Shown here piece by piece: positions 1-15,766 of a DNA stretch of 64,000 bases. The notes under the pieces were generated by a model. It saw only the letters and a list, made by a program, of their open reading frames with translations. It was not told where the DNA came from and did no database searches. Both the position numbers and the translations under genes were made by a program. Source of the stretch: Quercus robur (taxonomy: Eukaryota > Streptophyta > Magnoliopsida > Fagales > Fagaceae); assembly GCF_932294415.1 (NCBI RefSeq), contig NC_065536.1, positions 11,583,974 to 11,647,973 on the forward strand, in the 5' to 3' direction. Each line of letters opens with the position of its first letter. The first letter of the stretch is position 1.

Positions 1-52
1 AAGAAAACCATGGGTATTATAATAATTGTACTTTAAGCCAAGAAAACATTAC

Positions 53-3871
<3,819 letters not shown>

Positions 3872-4460
3872 TGAAAGACAAAGACAAAGACTGCAAAAAA
3901 AACCAAAAACCTCAAAAACCCTAAACACGGAAGCTGGCTTCGAATGCGATGGCAGAAGCGTAAATTACGTTAGATATCGAGGGCAAAAAGAATTAGGATT
4001 CAGTGAAGAAGAGAGAGGTGTGGTAATGAGAGATGTGAATGGCAGGAAAGGTAAATAAGGTGGGGGGGGGGGGGGGGGGGGGAAGAATTTTTGGGACGAT
4101 GGCAAAAGGAGTAAATAGAGGTGGAATATGAGGGTGAAGATTGAAAGTACCTTGGAGAAGAAGTAGCAGAAAAACCCTAGTTAGAGAGAGTGTTTCTCTA
4201 TACTAAAGTACTACTCTCTATGGATGGAGAAAGGGTTTGAAATAATGAAAGTGTGTGGAAGCTTCAGACTCAGAACACAACAACAAAGATTGTTTTTTTT
4301 TTTTTTTTTTTGGTGTGTGGTGATTTTGACAATTTGTGATGTGATCTGACGGCTGAGATTTGGAGATGTTGAAATGAGGGATGCAGGGGGATGTGATGTA
4401 ATGTAACTATGGAAGTAGTGTTATCTCACTCTGTTTTGAATCTTGACGGATACGTTGGAA
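3872..4460 (-). promoter_or_regulatory. MIRO upstream region with poly-G tract
   Basis: This is the putative 5' leader and promoter of the MIRO gene. It contains a run of 21 G at 4062-4082 and a poly-T run at about 4290-4311. I could not place a TATA box with confidence. The 96-codon plus-strand ORF that overlaps the first exon is the antisense shadow of the GTPase exon. Confidence 0.4.
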
Positions 4461-5880
4461 ACACTAAAAAATGTCAACTGAGTTGAGTTACGAGATTCTT
4501 CCCAAGGAGTGTGGTATTGTTATTGTTGTGAATGTATGTTTTTATTGACAAGTGTACATTAATTTTTTTTTTATTTTTTTGGTGTTTAGATTGTGGTTAA
4601 ATTGTGAGATGAGAATGAGATGTATCCCCACTTTTGCCAAATAGGTAGGTGAATTGTGCATATTGTACTAGATTCATTTTAGAACGTTGAAGTGATGAAA
4701 GAAGCCTTATCTTGTTTGATTTTTTTTTTTTAAATATGTAATGTTATCTTGTTTGATCTAATGTAGTATTTGATTGATGAATAACTTTTTAAAAAGTCTT
4801 CAAGGAAAAAATAAATAAACGGTGTATTCAACTTATTTTAAATATCATCTCAAAAAACACTTATTTTTAAATAAATTAAATCAATAAAAATAAGTTTATT
4901 CAAGCAATTTACATTGTATCTTGAATAAAAAAAACTTTACTCATTTATTTTGTTTAATGTGTAAAGTATGGGATATCTTAAAAAAACTTTACATAGTTTG
5001 CTAAGTTTTAAACTTAAGATTTTGTGGGTTTTTGTTAATTCAATTGGTAACTTTTTTTATCATCTAATAAGATTTGAGATTCAAATTCAAATCTCATCTA
5101 TCCATAAAATATATATATATATATATATATATAACTCAGGATTTCAAGGATAAAAAAAATAAAAATAAATAAAATAATTATCTAGACCATATTTTAAACA
5201 CAACTCTTTACCATAAAGCTCCAAGTTGATGAAACAAGAAGATTAACACTACGGCCTATGGCCCATTAAATGGTGAGATTTCTGTTTTTTTATATATTTT
5301 CTATGGTACGATCCAAGTGAATTGAGTCAGGTATTTTGGGCTCGCAGTCAAAACCAAATCAAGCCCATCACTATTCTAAAAGGGCTCAACACAAGAGCCT
5401 TTTAAGAACAAGCTTTTTTTTCTTTTTTTCTTTTTTTGAGAAACTTTTAAGAACAAGTTGGGTCTTTTAAATTTGGTTAAGGACAATTTGAGCTTAACTT
5501 TTATTATGTTACCAAAACATTTTAAAATATTAAATTCAGTGGTCAGTGGTCAGTGCTCCACAAGATTTTTATACTTTATATATGTCGGCTACTTTGATTG
5601 ATTCAAATCAGCACTATGTTGAAACCCAGTGCAGCATAAGGTATTAAGGTAGGTTTAATTACAACTGATCACAGTTTTTGCAATTCTTTGTCCTCTCAAG
5701 TTGGCATATCTGCATTCAGCATATGTTCTCTTTGAAAAGCACCCAAAAACTAGGTTTGACTTGTATCTAGTGTACTTGAGTATTACACGGAAACCTTACT
5801 TAAACTTTAAAACCTCTGAAAAATCCAATATTTTCTTAGACTAAGTTCTCTTTATAGATACTCTCTTATGTATAGTATTA
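4461..5880. other. Intergenic, AT-rich, no gene seen
   Basis: No coding region was recognised. The stretch holds a (TA)n microsatellite at about 5108-5133 and several short poly-A/T runs. Confidence 0.6.
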
Positions 5881-6070
5881 ATAGGGTCATGTTAACAGAT
5901 GCCCTTAAAACAATTATTAATAAACTATAATAGAAAAATTTTGACACTATTTTTATGGGAAATATAAAAGGCCGTCAATAACATTTTATTGTTTTATCAT
6001 TCTCCTGATAAAATATTTCTAAAAATAGCTCCTAAACCAATGCCCTAAGGGCATTGGTTAACATTTCTCA
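5881..6070. mobile_element. Small foldback MITE-like element
   Basis: The left end (GTTAACAGATGCCCTTA) is nearly the reverse complement of the right end (TAAGGGCATTGGTTAAC). These are imperfect terminal inverted repeats around an AT-rich core of about 150 bp with no coding capacity. I did not resolve a target duplication. Confidence 0.55.
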
Positions 6071-6496
6071 TTTAGTATTTACCATCAGGTAAAGATATTA
6101 ATGATGTAGTGGTCGATAGTAATGATCCGTATAAGAATTTGAAATGATTGGTGAAGCCATGAAAATTTGCTTTGGGGAATGGAATTGAAGGAGGAGGAAA
6201 ATTTTGAAATGAAAATATGTTTCTATTTGGTTGGCATAGCTCGCAAGGCAAAGAGAAGGGTGGTTATGAAAATTAAATAACTAGAAAGCTTTCTCTAGCA
6301 CACTATTGCATATTTGTAAACCAGAGAATGTGAATATAGCAATTTGCTCCCTAGTTCTTTTGTGAAATTGTGGATAGTCCACTATTGGAATTTTATTTTT
6401 TAATAATAAATTACACTAAATTCCACCTCTTGTGATTATTATTCATATTTGGTTTCTTCAAAAAAAAAAAAAAAAAAAAACTTCTTATTATATAAT

Positions 6497-7249
6497 TGTG
6501 GGGCCCAATAGTTTGTGAGTTCGATCCGCTCGCTTATGAGGAGTCCACGGACCCCAAACTGAAGGAGGCCAAGGCCCAGGCTCAAAAATAGTAAGCCTAA
6601 AGTGGCCCGAAGATACAGCCGAGAACAGCTTAGTCCTCGGCAGACCCAAAGTTTCATTGATGAAAGGGGCATACAAGCAAACTTAAAAGATCAGAAAATA
6701 TCTCGGGGAAATTGTCCTTAATACCCCTCATTGATATGACATTGCACCTAACAGAACCGGATTCTTAGGCTTTATTAACCATGCCCAACAATGCTGGGAT
6801 GGGATTGACGGGACAAATATCAGTCCTGGAAAAACTGACCCTACACGTGGACGAGGGACAACAAACGTAGGCTAGTATAAAAGGAAAGGTAAACTAATTA
6901 GGAAGAGCCCCCCCATCTCACTTCCTGGAAAAAACTCCAGGAATGAGAATGCCCGGATAATATATGCGCTCCACCATGGAAAACCCATCGACGGGTAACC
7001 GGAGAAAAACACTAGTGCTCCTCGGACATGATCCGAGGAGTTCAATCCCTCAATTTATAAAGTTATTGGGCTTGGATATCCGGACTAAAGCCTCTTCTAG
7101 TCTAGGTTTATCTAAGGTCCGGCCTGTATTAACGCCCCGTGACCCAACGCTAGCCTTTCAAGCGCACTCTCTACAAATATTATTGTGGGGGATCTTCCAC
7201 GCGCGAGCTCAACGTCGTTGTTGGGCCGTTTAAGAGTCGTGTCCCTACA
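6497..7249 (+). mobile_element. Solo LTR with 5-bp target-site duplication
   Basis: A 753-bp sequence begins TGTGGGGCCC and ends CCCTACA, so it has the TG...CA ends of an LTR. It is flanked on both sides by ATAAT (6492-6496 and 7250-7254), a perfect 5-bp target-site duplication. A TATA-like GTATAAAAG at about 6876 fits a U3 of about 380 bp. No internal retroelement sequence adjoins it, so it is a solo LTR left by LTR-LTR recombination. Its termini match those of the element at 12276-16442, so both belong to one family, though the R/U5 parts differ. Confidence 0.85.
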
Positions 7250-9540
7250 ATAATCAATATGGTTATTTAGTTTTTTAGATTATTCTAGATGAGAATTTAA
7301 TTTGAAAAATACTATTTTTAAATTTTAATACCCAAAAAAAAATTTATGACTGGATTTTTGGTGTGAGAAATAGTGGACTATTTGTTAGGCTTGGTGAGGA
7401 GATAGAATTTATACATATATAAATTAATGATGGTTCTGAAATATAGGATAAGTCCCCTGTGATGCTATTTTTGTCCTTTATGAGAGGAGCTAATAATGAG
7501 AAATTATTGGATATTTTTAGCAGTTTCTCTTCTGACTGGGTACCGTTATAAGTTTTTCTTAAATTATTTGATTATTGAGTAAATGGTACGTGAAAAATTG
7601 TTTTAGGGGATATCTACAAATTTTAGAGGAAGTGCTAGGCAAAATTCTTTTGTGGTAAGCTAGTTGAGATAAGTAACCTTATCCTAATTGATTTTATTTT
7701 CCTTATACTATTTAATATTGTTTATAAAAATTTTCTATTTCAATTATATTATTGATTTCCTCCAAGCTGTCAATTGGCTATTACAAAACTGGCTCCTTAA
7801 CCTTCTCTTGTAATCCTTCATTTGAGTTTATCTTGTTTTGAAGAGGTATAAACTCACCCACCTCTTCTCCATTTCTCGCTGGAGGAAAAAACTCATGTAC
7901 TGCTTCAAAATGTTGACCAACTCTTACTCTACCACTTTATCAGTTTGTGACCTATCATGATCACTTGCTCCAACTATAACAGTTCCAAACTCAGTACATC
8001 AAGCAAGACACCTTCATCGAAAAGATTGTCTTTATATCATGAAAACACAATTATATTACAAAACCCATAAAAGAATGAAGAAAATAAATAAATAAAACGA
8101 CACTAATATAACAAGAATTGGGAAGTGCCTTGTTACATACACAATATTACACATACATTTTTTGAGCTAAAATAATGAGTTGAAGACATGATTTCAGTTT
8201 GAAAAAAATGTGTGTAATAGTCTATGTGTGACAATTTTTATCCAAATGGAAATTAAGAGCACCACGACACTAATACAAGTTACAATAATGTAAATGTGTT
8301 TACGTGCAAGTTAGACTAACAAGCTTGTAAAGGAAAAATGAGCTATGGATCTAATAGTACATTTAAGTGAAAAATCTCAAGGACAATAAAAATGGGAACT
8401 TTATCACTTTAACGTCTAGAGAAATGTAAAAACAAAGCAAGGAAAATATAGAAGGCATGGAAATTAGGTGGAAAACCCTTTGGAAGGGATGAAAAACCAC
8501 GAGTGAGCGAAGGGAAGAATGTCCCTCACCCTTAGAACTCTCTAATATGTGAAAGTTAAGGTTTTTATACAATGATAATGTTCTTCTCAAAGAAAGTCTT
8601 TCTTTTTACCTCACTTTCCTACCTAAACCTCTGCCTCTTTCTTTTCATCTTTCTAGGTTCTTGCCCTAATTGCTCAACAACATGTTCCTCTTATAGTACG
8701 AGGAATGTTTCCAAGTACATAAGGACAGGTGTCAAGCCATGATTTCCCCATTTCAAACCCTAATACAACTATTGTACTATACTATGACTGGAGAGAGAGA
8801 AGACACGCCAATGTCAGGGTAGTGAGATGGAGGGCGGCTCTGCTGCAACGTGGGGAGCAAGCCATAGATAAGGAAATGGACATCAAGGAGGCTAGAAGTG
8901 ATGCACGTGTCATCAGCAGTGGTCTAGCACAAGCTCAACCAATAAGAGGTGTTCTATACCATCTAACCATAGGGGGTCGCTATCTCCCTTTTACACTAGT
9001 GTTGGGTTTCCATGCCAGGTGCATTTCTCACCCTTCCCCAAGATGGTCACGTCATTGGCATGAGCCAAAGATGCTCTCCCTCAACCAACGTTCTCCTTCC
9101 TTTCCTCACAGCTAGCCCACGTGTAAGATCTGGATCCAGCCATGTCAGCACTCAACACATACTTTGGCTGGTGTAATGTACAATGTGCCAAACTAGTTGA
9201 GAAATATAAGTCCAATGACAATTACAATTCAAGTAGTGTGTAAAACATGTAGCATCCTTACCAGCACAACAATAAGAGAAAAAGGGAGAAGGGGGAATCA
9301 TCTTTTTATTAATAACATGATAAGGCATAGAAATCATCTTCCCATTTTGAGGGAGCAATATTGCTCTTGTTTTTTATCTGCAAGTATATTTCATTCACTT
9401 ATCTTATATATAGAGGGTTGATTGTGAAGTAAGTTTGTAGAAAACTAAAAACAAGGACAACAATTTTAGTAAATAAACCGAAAGTCTATGAGTTGTAAAA
9501 TATTTGTAAATTATTTCAGCCACCCAAGTCCTTATCTTAA
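7250..9540. other. Intergenic, no recognised gene
   Basis: A mixed-composition spacer. The stretch at about 8640-9180 is less AT-rich and includes a 128-codon plus-strand ORF at 8729-9115, but that ORF has no recognisable domain and a composition like translated non-coding DNA. It may be decayed transposon sequence. Confidence 0.5.
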
Positions 9541-9682
9541 TGTAAGAGCATCTACATCAGTGGATGTAAAGTCTTGCAAAATAGAAAAGAAAAAAAAAAA
9601 ACCCTTATTTTACACATTTTGACCAAAAAAAAAACACCCACATCAGTGGGTATAAAATTGTGTATAAATGCACAAGTGCTAT

Positions 9683-9710
9683 AGTAACCGTGCATATATG
9701 CACGGTTACT
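9683..9710. repeat. Perfect 28-bp palindrome
   Basis: Two 14-bp arms (AGTAACCGTGCATA and its exact reverse complement) abut with no loop. It lies inside an AT-rich stretch (about 9542-9760) that looks like a degenerate MITE, with a repeated phrase CATCAGTGG/CATCAGTGGG. Confidence 0.8.
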
Positions 9711-9860
9711 GTAGCTCTTGCATTTTATATTTTACTAATTTTATCTCTCTCCTTCACCTCACTCTCTTTTTCTCTTGGACCCTCTCACTCTTACCTCACT
9801 CTTGCCATCGTCGATCACCATAGCTCTTGAAAAAAGAAGAAGATGCAACCACCAACCCAG

Positions 9861-9897
<37 letters not shown>

Positions 9898-9963
9898 TTG
9901 TTGGTTGAACCATCAATGTATCAAGATCTAGTGTAGTAATTCATTTTATGTATCTTGTTGTAA

Positions 9964-10076
9964 TGGCCAGTTTGGATGGAGGGGGGGAGGGAGGGGAGTA
10001 GAATAGAGTCAGCTAAAATTGTTTGCAATTTTCGACAGACTCTATTCTACTCTCCTTCCTCCATCCAAATTGACCA
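9964..10076. mobile_element. Short foldback MITE
   Basis: The left arm (TGGCCAGTTTGGATGGAGG...) and right arm (...CCTCCATCCAAATTGACCA) are imperfect reverse complements over about 50 bp, separated by only a few bases. This is typical of a tiny hairpin MITE. It has no coding capacity. Confidence 0.7.
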
Positions 10077-10136
10077 TAAAATTCCTCAAATGAGGTGCCA
10101 CATTTTGCAATAAACAAAATATTTTGCAATAAATCA

Positions 10137-10280
10137 TTTTTTTTTTTTTTTTGTGTAAACAGAGGATATATTAGATAAACATAAACAGTACAAGTGCAAC
10201 TTGACTACAGTACATACAGCAACACCGAAACCCTAAACCAGGCTAAAACAAGACATACACATTCCGAAAAGGTAATAATA
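10137..10280 (-). mobile_element. 5'-truncated LINE (or other poly-A retroelement) with 11-bp TSD
   Basis: On the minus strand this 144-bp insert ends in a poly-A tail (a T run at 10137-10152 on the plus strand). Just before the tail it carries a phrase typical of plant LINE 3' ends (ATATCCTCTGTTTACAC). The 11-bp direct repeat GCAATAAATCA flanks it exactly (10126-10136 and 10281-10291), as expected for target-primed reverse transcription. The target duplication is seen directly; assignment to LINEs is from the tail sequence only. Confidence 0.65.
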
Positions 10281-10291
10281 GCAATAAATCA

Positions 10292-12270
10292 AGTTTTGCA
10301 ATAAACAAAAGAAGTTCTTTGGATTACTTCTGCAATCAATTCTAAAAACCCAAGTTTGGCTGAGTTAGGTCGTTAATAGAAAACATAAAATTGAATTGAT
10401 TGCTTTACACTCGTTATTCTCCAAATCATTCTTAAAAATTGAAAAAAGATACTAGTATTAATTAAGCAAACTGATGTGTAAACCAATCAATATTTAGGGA
10501 TTCAATCATGAGTGATGGAAAAAGAAGAGAGAGAAATTTTTGGTTCCATGTTCATGGGAGCAGGGGCGAGAAACTTTAACTTTAACTTGTTGAAGTTCAT
10601 CTGTTTGTACAAGTTTTTTTTTTTTTTTTTTTTTTTTTAATAATCTTTTTCTGAGAAGACATCTGTTCAAGCTAAAAGTGATATGACATCTCAACTCTTA
10701 ATAGGATATATACTAAGAACAAAAACTTCATAAACATAGTTGGTTTTATAACCCAAGAGCCTTGCTGTCAACAGGATCAACAGAGAGAAAAGAGCCCTGG
10801 AAGAGGAGGTAAACTTAGAGAGAAAAATTGTCAGGTTTTTTGTTAGAAGGGAGAGAATGTGTGGAATTGTGGAAAATAAGAATAAAATAATGTGGAGACA
10901 ATTATCTCATTAATTAAAATTTAGAATATTAATTACATGAAAAATTGTCTCTTTCTCACCTTAGATCCTATGAAATCAACAGTTAAAAAATGTGTAATTT
11001 TTGTGAAGTTTTACACACACGTGTTAATATAACTTTTAAAATAATTTTTTTTTTCAAAAAAAAAAAATCAATTCTTTTAGATATAACTGTAATTTATCCT
11101 ACAAATTGTTTAAGAAAACAAAACAATAAAAATAAGTTATACCAAATGAATAACACTCAGGACAAATTTGATAGAAGATGTTGATAATGATAGCCACTAA
11201 ATTGTATCTACATTGAACAAACAAATTTGGATTAGGAAATGCCCTCCAAGACCATGGTTTTGCAACTTGGACCACTGTTGGACTCTAGTTGCTGGTCAAT
11301 CTTGCCTATACGTATATATGCATCATAATTTAAATTGAATTGCTGTTAGATTGATGTAAGCAAATATTGTACAAAATTATTTGTTCCAAATAATCAAATT
11401 AATTTGACTACCGAAATTTCCTAACTGTTTACAAACTCGCCCACGAAATCAAATTTAGAAGGATCACATCCTTTTTGATTTATTGCGGAGAATAATAGTC
11501 TATTTGTACCTTCGATCTTTCTGGTTACACAGAAACCAAATAGTGTTTGATAACCAATTGGTGAAATAACGAGTTGTGGACAGTGTCGGTAAATATATAT
11601 ATATATATATATTTTTTTTTTTTTTGGAGAACCGAGTGTCGGTAAAGTTTGATTAGTCCTAATCGGGGTTGCTAGAGTTCAAGAGGCATCTTGCTTTTTT
11701 GGTCATTTATTATCATTAGTTTGTTTTGTTTCAGTGTCTGTGTTTTTTTTTTTTTTTTGGAGAGAGAGTTTTGGCGCCTCTTTGAAAACAAATTATTTAC
11801 ATTTGTAATTGGATGCAAAATTTGATATATATATATATATGTTAGGATCAAGTTATATTTGATATAACTTTAAGTAATGTTATATACTTATATAATTCAA
11901 TATTTTTTTAATTGAATGCAAAATTTAAAAAATCCATAATAACAATAGATTGACATGAAATTTGACATTCACATTAAGAATTTAAGGAACATGCAATCCA
12001 AATATGAGATTTTTTAAATATAAATCTAATAAAAATTATTAGGAAATGAAATATTGCTTCAAGCTACACAGCAAGTATAACTTGATCTTGTCCCTTTATA
12101 TATAAGGAATTGATGTATCAACCTTACATATGAGACATCCTGAAAAACTCCATGAACTAATAGTATAGTTGATGAAATTTAAAAGCCTTTGGAATTACAA
12201 CACACACTTTAAATCTACTAGTGTATAACCTATGTATATACACAATACAATTAAAAAAAAAATTATAGTT
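10292..12270. other. Intergenic, AT-rich, no gene seen
   Basis: Holds poly-T runs (about 10613-10638, 11743-11758) and (TA)n tracts (about 11594-11612 and 11825-11840). No open frame resembles a protein family I recognise. Confidence 0.6.
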
Positions 12271-12275
12271 ACACA

Positions 12276-13000
12276 TGTGAGAACACGATTTGTAACGACC
12301 CTTAATAACGTTGGGTTCGCATGTAAAAAGGCTTAAACAATATCATTTATAAAGCGTGGGTTTGAAAGGCTAGACCTTGGTCACAAGACAGTGAGTTTTT
12401 CTTGGTGTTCATACATAGTTAAATCGTGTTCGCCCTAGGAGTCTTTCTCCTGGAGACGGACTGGGAGGCTCTGGTTTTTGGCCATTTTTCCCAGCCTCTT
12501 TCTCTGGGTTCTTCTTTTTCCACCCTCCTCTCCGACCAAGAGGTCGAACAGCAGGATTTTGAGGGGCTATTATGGGGCCCAATAATTTGTGGCCCTGGCC
12601 CATTTTTACATTGGGGTCCGAGACCCGAGCCGAGGAAGGTTATAGCCGAGGATAGGTAATAAAAGTCCAGATAGTCTTGAGACACAGCTGAGGATGATTC
12701 TGTCCTCGGCATATCCGAGATCTCCCTGAAAGGAAGGGCAAAAACGGTATAGGAACAGTTTGGAAAAAAATCTAAAATATTTAGGTCAATAGAGAAGGGT
12801 ACGCTGGATAGTATAACGACCAAGGTCAAAGGGAAAGCTGCCCTTACTGCCATTCAATACTCTGCACCTGACAGAGCCATACTCTTCAGCTTTTACAACC
12901 ATCCCCAACCACTCTGGGTATGGGAGGATGGGATAAGTATCAGTCCTGGAAAGTCGAACCCACACGTGAACGTTGGATAAGGGATACAGGCCAGTATAAA
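12276..13000. mobile_element. Left LTR of the retroelement, with U3 inverted relative to R/U5
   Basis: Bases 12276-12521 match 15767-16011 in the same orientation. Bases 12571-13000 match the remaining part of the right LTR (16012-16442) in reverse orientation. Between them, 12522-12570 is a 49-bp stretch ending in a purine-rich GAGGGG, which looks like the internal end plus polypurine tract. Inversion of one block, 12522-13000, restores a normal order. The inner junction lies at the TATA box (CAGTATAAA). Confidence 0.7.
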
Positions 13001-14104
13001 TGGTAATGCCAAGCCTTTATTACGGCTCGTTTAGCCCTGTCCTTCATTAATATTGGTGTCTCTTCATCTACCCAGGAAACATACCGGGCTACGAGACATT
13101 CCTCTGAATTCATTCACAATGCGTTCCTGCCGTTTCATTATCCAAAACACGCCTTTAATGATTTCCCTTTACGAGACCATTTAAATTCGACGGTTATTGA
13201 CGGTGTGGGGAAGTGGAATAGGTATATTCTCGTTTACAAATTTTCTTGGAAATCTGGACAGATTAAATACCCCCCGTTTTGCCTTTCATATAAGAAGGAA
13301 GGCAAGAGGTTACTTCTCTTATACAGAGACCCTTTTAATTCTTCTGAAATCTGAAACTCATAGCCTCCTTCAGAGTTTACTTTATCCGTTAGTTTACACC
13401 TTAAAAATTGTGATATGCTCGAGATAGGAGCGGGAATGAGGGGACCATACCCTTCCCAAAAACACCATGTTCTTATGAAGCTCAAAATGGTTCGGTCAGG
13501 GCAAGGATGGCAGAGACTCAAGATACTTCTCATCCTCCTTTTAGCCAAAATCCGAAGCAGGGGCTCGTCGCGTCAAACTTTTGGCGCGACTGAGCTGGGA
13601 TCACCCATTATCAGTACCAGCTGCTCCCTTATGAGCATATCTAACCTGGAACCAGCGTGTTAGGAGTCAGGACTGACGCAAGGACAAAGTATCCCTGCTT
13701 TTTCCTCTCTTCCTTCACTGGTTCCTCCTTTTGCCTCCCCTTCTTCTTCTTTCCCATCACCAGATCCATCTTGGTGCTTTTCCTTCTTGTTCTTCTTCTC
13801 CTCTTCCGCCAAGGAAGGTCCTCCTCTCAATATAGGTGCCACTGGGACGGAATTTGGAAAGACTTGGGAGCAGAGCCTAAAAAGAACTCTGGTTGTTTAT
13901 TTGTTTTGTTTTTTATTGCTTTTGTAATCCGTTGTCTATATAGGCTTGTTTAAGCCCTTCATTGTACGCTGTAATGCCTCTTTTTATTAATAAAAAGTCA
14001 TCATTGCTTTATTTCGTATATTCTATCTTTTTTTTTTCTTTTTTTGAAATGGTTATGCCGTGAATAAACGTACTACCCTGTGACTTCTTTTTTATTTTTA
14101 TATT

Positions 14105-14390
14105 ATGAACGACGCTTAGGGCCGAAATCCCAGTTAATGAAAAGACCTTGCTCTGTGCTTATTGAAACCATTCGGCATAATAAGGCCGATTCGAACAAAT
14201 GATACCTAGGGCAAAAATCCTAACTAAGCAGAAAAGAAAAAGATATTATGATGAGCCTATTATAGCTGTCTGGCATAATAACGCCGACCTGTGAAAACAA
14301 TACTTAGGGCCGAAATCCCTTACCAAGAAAAAAGGTGTTATTATGAACTTATTGGAGGTATCGCGTACAATAAGACCGACTTGAAAATGG
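14105..14390. repeat. Degenerate ~97-bp repeat inside the retroelement
   Basis: The phrase CTTAGGGCCGAAATCCC recurs in altered form near 14112, 14206 and 14304. A second phrase (CATAATAAGGCCGA and variants) follows each copy at a regular distance. Confidence 0.6.
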
Positions 14391-14595
14391 GTTTCATGCC
14401 CCAAACTTGAACGAGATGATGCCTGAATGCTCGATGTCTTGTAGGAAGTAAACATCCGAGGATATATAACCCAGAAATAAACAGCCTCTGCGAGTTGCTG
14501 AGTAATAAGGCGTTTCACCCTCTTCCTAATAACTTTCCTAGCCTTAACCTTTTCTGGTATTTGGTCTGAGGACTGAGCGACTTAGAATTCTTCTT

Positions 14596-15526
14596 AAGTA
14601 GCTGATTTTTCCATAGGTTTGAGTCCGAGGACCATGCAATACCTTGGTTCTGTCCAAAACTGGATTTTGATAAGTAGTTGGTTTCCCCATAGGTTTGAGT
14701 CCGAGGACCATGCAATACCTTGGTTCTGTCCAAAACTTGATTTTTATAAGTAGTTGGTTTCCCCATAGGTTTGAGTCCAAGGACCATGCAATACCTTGGT
14801 TCTGTCCAAAACTTGATTTTTATAAGTAGTTGGTTTCCCCATAGGTTTGAGTCCGAGGACCATTCAATACCTTGGTTCTGTCCAAAACTGGATTTTGATA
14901 AGTAGTTGGTTTCCCCATAGGTTTGAGTCCGAGGACCATGCAATACCTTGATTCTGTCCAAAACTTGATTTTTATAAGTAGTTGGTTTCCCCATAGGTTT
15001 GAGTCCGAGGACCATGCAATACCTTGGTTCTGTCAAAAACTTGATTTTTATAAGTAGTTGGTTTCCCCATAGGTTTGAGTCCGAGGACCATGCAATACCT
15101 TAGTTCTGTCCAAAACTTGATTTTTATAAGTAGTTGGTTTCCCCATAGGTTTGAGTCTGAGGACCATGCAATACCTTGGTCCTGTCCAAAACTTGATTTT
15201 GTCCAAAACTTGATTTTCTAAATAGTTGGTTTCCTCATAGGTTTGAGTCCGATGACCATGCAATACCTTGGTTCTGTCCAAAACTTGATTTCTAAGTAGT
15301 TGGTTTCCCCATAGGTTTGAGTCCGAGGACCATGCAATACCTTGGTTCTGTCCAAAACTTGATTTCTAAGTAGTTGGTTTCCCCATAGGTTTGAGTCCGA
15401 GGACCATGCAATACCTTGGTTCTGTCCAAAACTTGATTTTGATAAGTAGTTGGTTTCCCCATAGGTTTGAGTCCGAGGACCATGCAATACCTTGGTTCTG
15501 TCCAAAACTTGATTTTCTAAGTAGTT
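14596..15526. repeat. 76-bp minisatellite, 12 copies
   Basis: Twelve copies of a 76-bp unit, each containing CCATAGGTTTGAGTCCGAGG and GCAATACCTTGGTTCTGTCC. Most copies are the full 76 bp. One copy near 15181-15230 carries a short internal duplication and a few lack several bases. It lies inside the non-autonomous LTR element, between the primer binding site and the degenerate 97-bp repeats. Confidence 0.9.
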
Positions 15527-15746
15527 GAGGGAATTAACCCCTCAATTATGGCGTGGGACCTTGGTTTAAGGGGAATCTGCTCCTCGACCCAGCCCCTAAA
15601 ACCATCCGTGCTGCTGACGCTACGAAGCGCAGCCCCTAGTAAAGAAACGTAGCCCCTAGTGGAACTTTACGCTAGAACACTACAACCGGCTGTTAGAAAT
15701 GACAAGGGGACTGTCTCGACCTACCGCCTACGCCAACACACAAGCC

Positions 15747-15764
15747 TCCCCACAGACGGCGCCA
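15747..15764 (-). other. Primer-binding-site-like sequence of the retroelement
   Basis: On the minus strand, two bases after the LTR end, it reads TGGCGCCGTCTGTGGGGA. The first ten bases complement the 3' end of tRNA-Asp including CCA (from memory). This fixes the element's orientation as minus and identifies 15767-16442 as its 5' LTR. Confidence 0.65.
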
Positions 15765-15766
15765 AT

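Noticed and set aside
8729-9115. 128-codon plus-strand ORF
   Set aside because: No recognisable domain, no paralogue in the window, and surrounding sequence looks like decayed repeat. It cannot be supported as a gene.
12419-12853. ORF MAVRAAFPLTLVVILSS..., also found at 16160-16456
   Set aside because: Both copies are antisense translations of LTR U3 sequence, seen twice because of the inverted repeat. The hydrophobic start is chance.
14515-15505. Long minus-strand ORFs with a repeated RYCMVLGLKPMGKPTTY-like peptide
   Set aside because: They are the translation of the 76-bp minisatellite, which happens to be open in every frame of that strand. There is no start context, domain or conserved frame.
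14596-15526. Regular direct repeats that could suggest a CRISPR-like array
   Set aside because: Units are contiguous with no unique spacers, and this is plant nuclear DNA inside a retroelement.
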